NCBI RefSeq assembly: GCF_000430645.1
Contig: NZ_AUMK01000011.1
Coordinates: 62,001 to 126,000, forward strand
Source: Aquimarina latercula DSM 2041
GTDB taxonomy: Bacteria > Bacteroidota > Bacteroidia > Flavobacteriales > Flavobacteriaceae
Reading direction: 5' to 3'
DNA: 64,000 nt
This document shows, in pieces, positions 63,516-64,000 of this stretch. The stretch's first letter is position 1; each line of letters begins with the position of its first letter. The translations under genes were made by a program, and so were the position numbers. The notes beneath the pieces were generated by a model. It was given only the letters and a program-made list of their open reading frames with translations. It did not search any database and was not told the origin of the DNA.

Positions 63516-64000
63516 ATGAAGACTATATGTACATGGGTTACTATTCTTATAACCTCTTTAACAATCGCACAGGATTTTCAGGGAAAAGCCTATTATTTCA
63601 GCAAAACAGGAATGGATATGGATTTTGGAGGACGCCAAATGTCTGAAGACCAGAAAAAAGCTATTGCCGACAGAATGAAATCTGCTATGGAAAAAACGTT
63701 TGTACTTACTTTTAATAAGAGCGCTGCCACTTATAAAGAAGAAGCACAATTAGATGCGTCAGGAGGAGGAGGTGGAAGATGGGGAGCTATGCTTTCGGGT
63801 TTTACATCTAATAACTACTATAAAAATATAAGGGATGGTCAGTATTACGATCAACGTGAATTTTATGGAAAAAACTTCTTGATTAAAGATTCTTTAGAGA
63901 CATACAATTGGACCTTAGTAAATGAGACCAAGAAAATTGGAAATTACACTTGTTTTAAGGCAACTACGACCAAAAAAGTGAGTGAAGTTATGGACTGGAG
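63516..64000 (+). CDS. GLPGLI family protein, partial
   Basis: The frame begins at the ATG at 63516 (MKTICTWVTILITSLTIAQ signal) and runs off the window. DFQGKAYYFSKTGMDM, then FVLTFNKSAATYKEEAQL and KKIGNYTCFKATTT parallel the copy at 61421, so this is a paralogue. The signature end is outside the window. Confidence 0.88.
   Translation, partial: MKTICTWVTILITSLTIAQDFQGKAYYFSKTGMDMDFGGRQMSEDQKKAIADRMKSAMEKTFVLTFNKSAATYKEEAQLDASGGGGGRWGAMLSGFTSNNYYKNIRDGQYYDQREFYGKNFLIKDSLETYNWTLVNETKKIGNYTCFKATTTKKVSEVMDW

Noticed and set aside
1..64000. CRISPR arrays, insertion sequences, prophage or integrative elements
   Set aside because: No regularly spaced repeats, transposases, integrases or attachment-site duplications were seen.

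Overview
Taxonomic setting. The window looks like chromosome of a marine member of Flavobacteriia, probably Aquimarina-like at genus level (inference from gene content only). The evidence is AT-rich DNA, promoters of the Bacteroidota type (TAnnTTTG -7 boxes) instead of E. coli-type boxes, several secreted proteins with type IX secretion (T9SS) C-terminal sorting domains, GLPGLI, DUF5686 and 2TM-domain proteins, M56/TonB signalling proteins and a flavobacterial-type KdtA. There is no rRNA, phage, insertion sequence or CRISPR array. One tRNA (Asp, GTC) is present.

Layout. 1-4.5 kb: two tandem M56 (BlaR1-like) membrane metallopeptidases under a promoter flanked by two near-identical palindromes, then a small TonB-like periplasmic protein. 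4.6-7.8 kb: DUF456 membrane protein, tRNA-Asp with strong hairpins, a DUF58 protein, a 5'-truncated nitroreductase and an Ala-rich lipoprotein. 7.8-11.2 kb: an apparent DNA-repair cassette (DUF559 nuclease-like, radical-SAM TIGR03916-like, DUF4130/TIGR03915-like) facing a divergent LexA/S24-type self-cleaving regulator; two identical-core palindromes overlap the two promoters. 11.2-24.8 kb: mostly housekeeping and energy metabolism (App1-like protein, membrane pyrophosphatase and soluble pyrophosphatase, DUF5686 outer-membrane protein, PdhB, EtfBA, bifunctional nuclease, nucleoside transporter, ThyA). A perfect 26-bp palindrome separates pdhB and etfBA. 24.8-34.5 kb: small TonB protein, an ergothioneine-type egtB-egtD-DUF427 run, a CBM48-like protein, a large secreted putative glycosidase, a class-V PLP enzyme, a membrane-anchored dihydrofolate reductase and a fructosamine kinase. 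34.6-42.3 kb: a GH5 endoglucanase and a beta-helix protein, both with the same accessory modules and T9SS tags, followed by a TPR-histidine kinase/LytTR pair. 42.3-56.5 kb: FabD, secreted proteins, amidohydrolase, S9-type lipoprotein hydrolase, DegT aminotransferase, T9SS-tagged hydrolase, KdtA and DUF2461. 56.5-64 kb: acidic lipoprotein, deoxynucleoside kinase, an OmpR-family two-component system, and a divergent run TlpA - GLPGLI - aspartyl protease/PDZ - GLPGLI (cut by the window edge).

How it fits together. The best-supported regulatory stories come from the DNA itself: a damage-type S24 repressor controlling a repair cassette, an M56 operon repressed through paired operators but with no adjacent blaI, and a two-component system whose divergent promoter carries GTTAAC units repeated every 10 bp beside its likely targets. 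Two genes (a TlpA-like thioredoxin and an SNF2 helicase) are each split by a single missing base in a homopolymer; these may be assembly errors, real decay, or, for the A10 tract in the helicase, slippage-prone or phase-variable coding.
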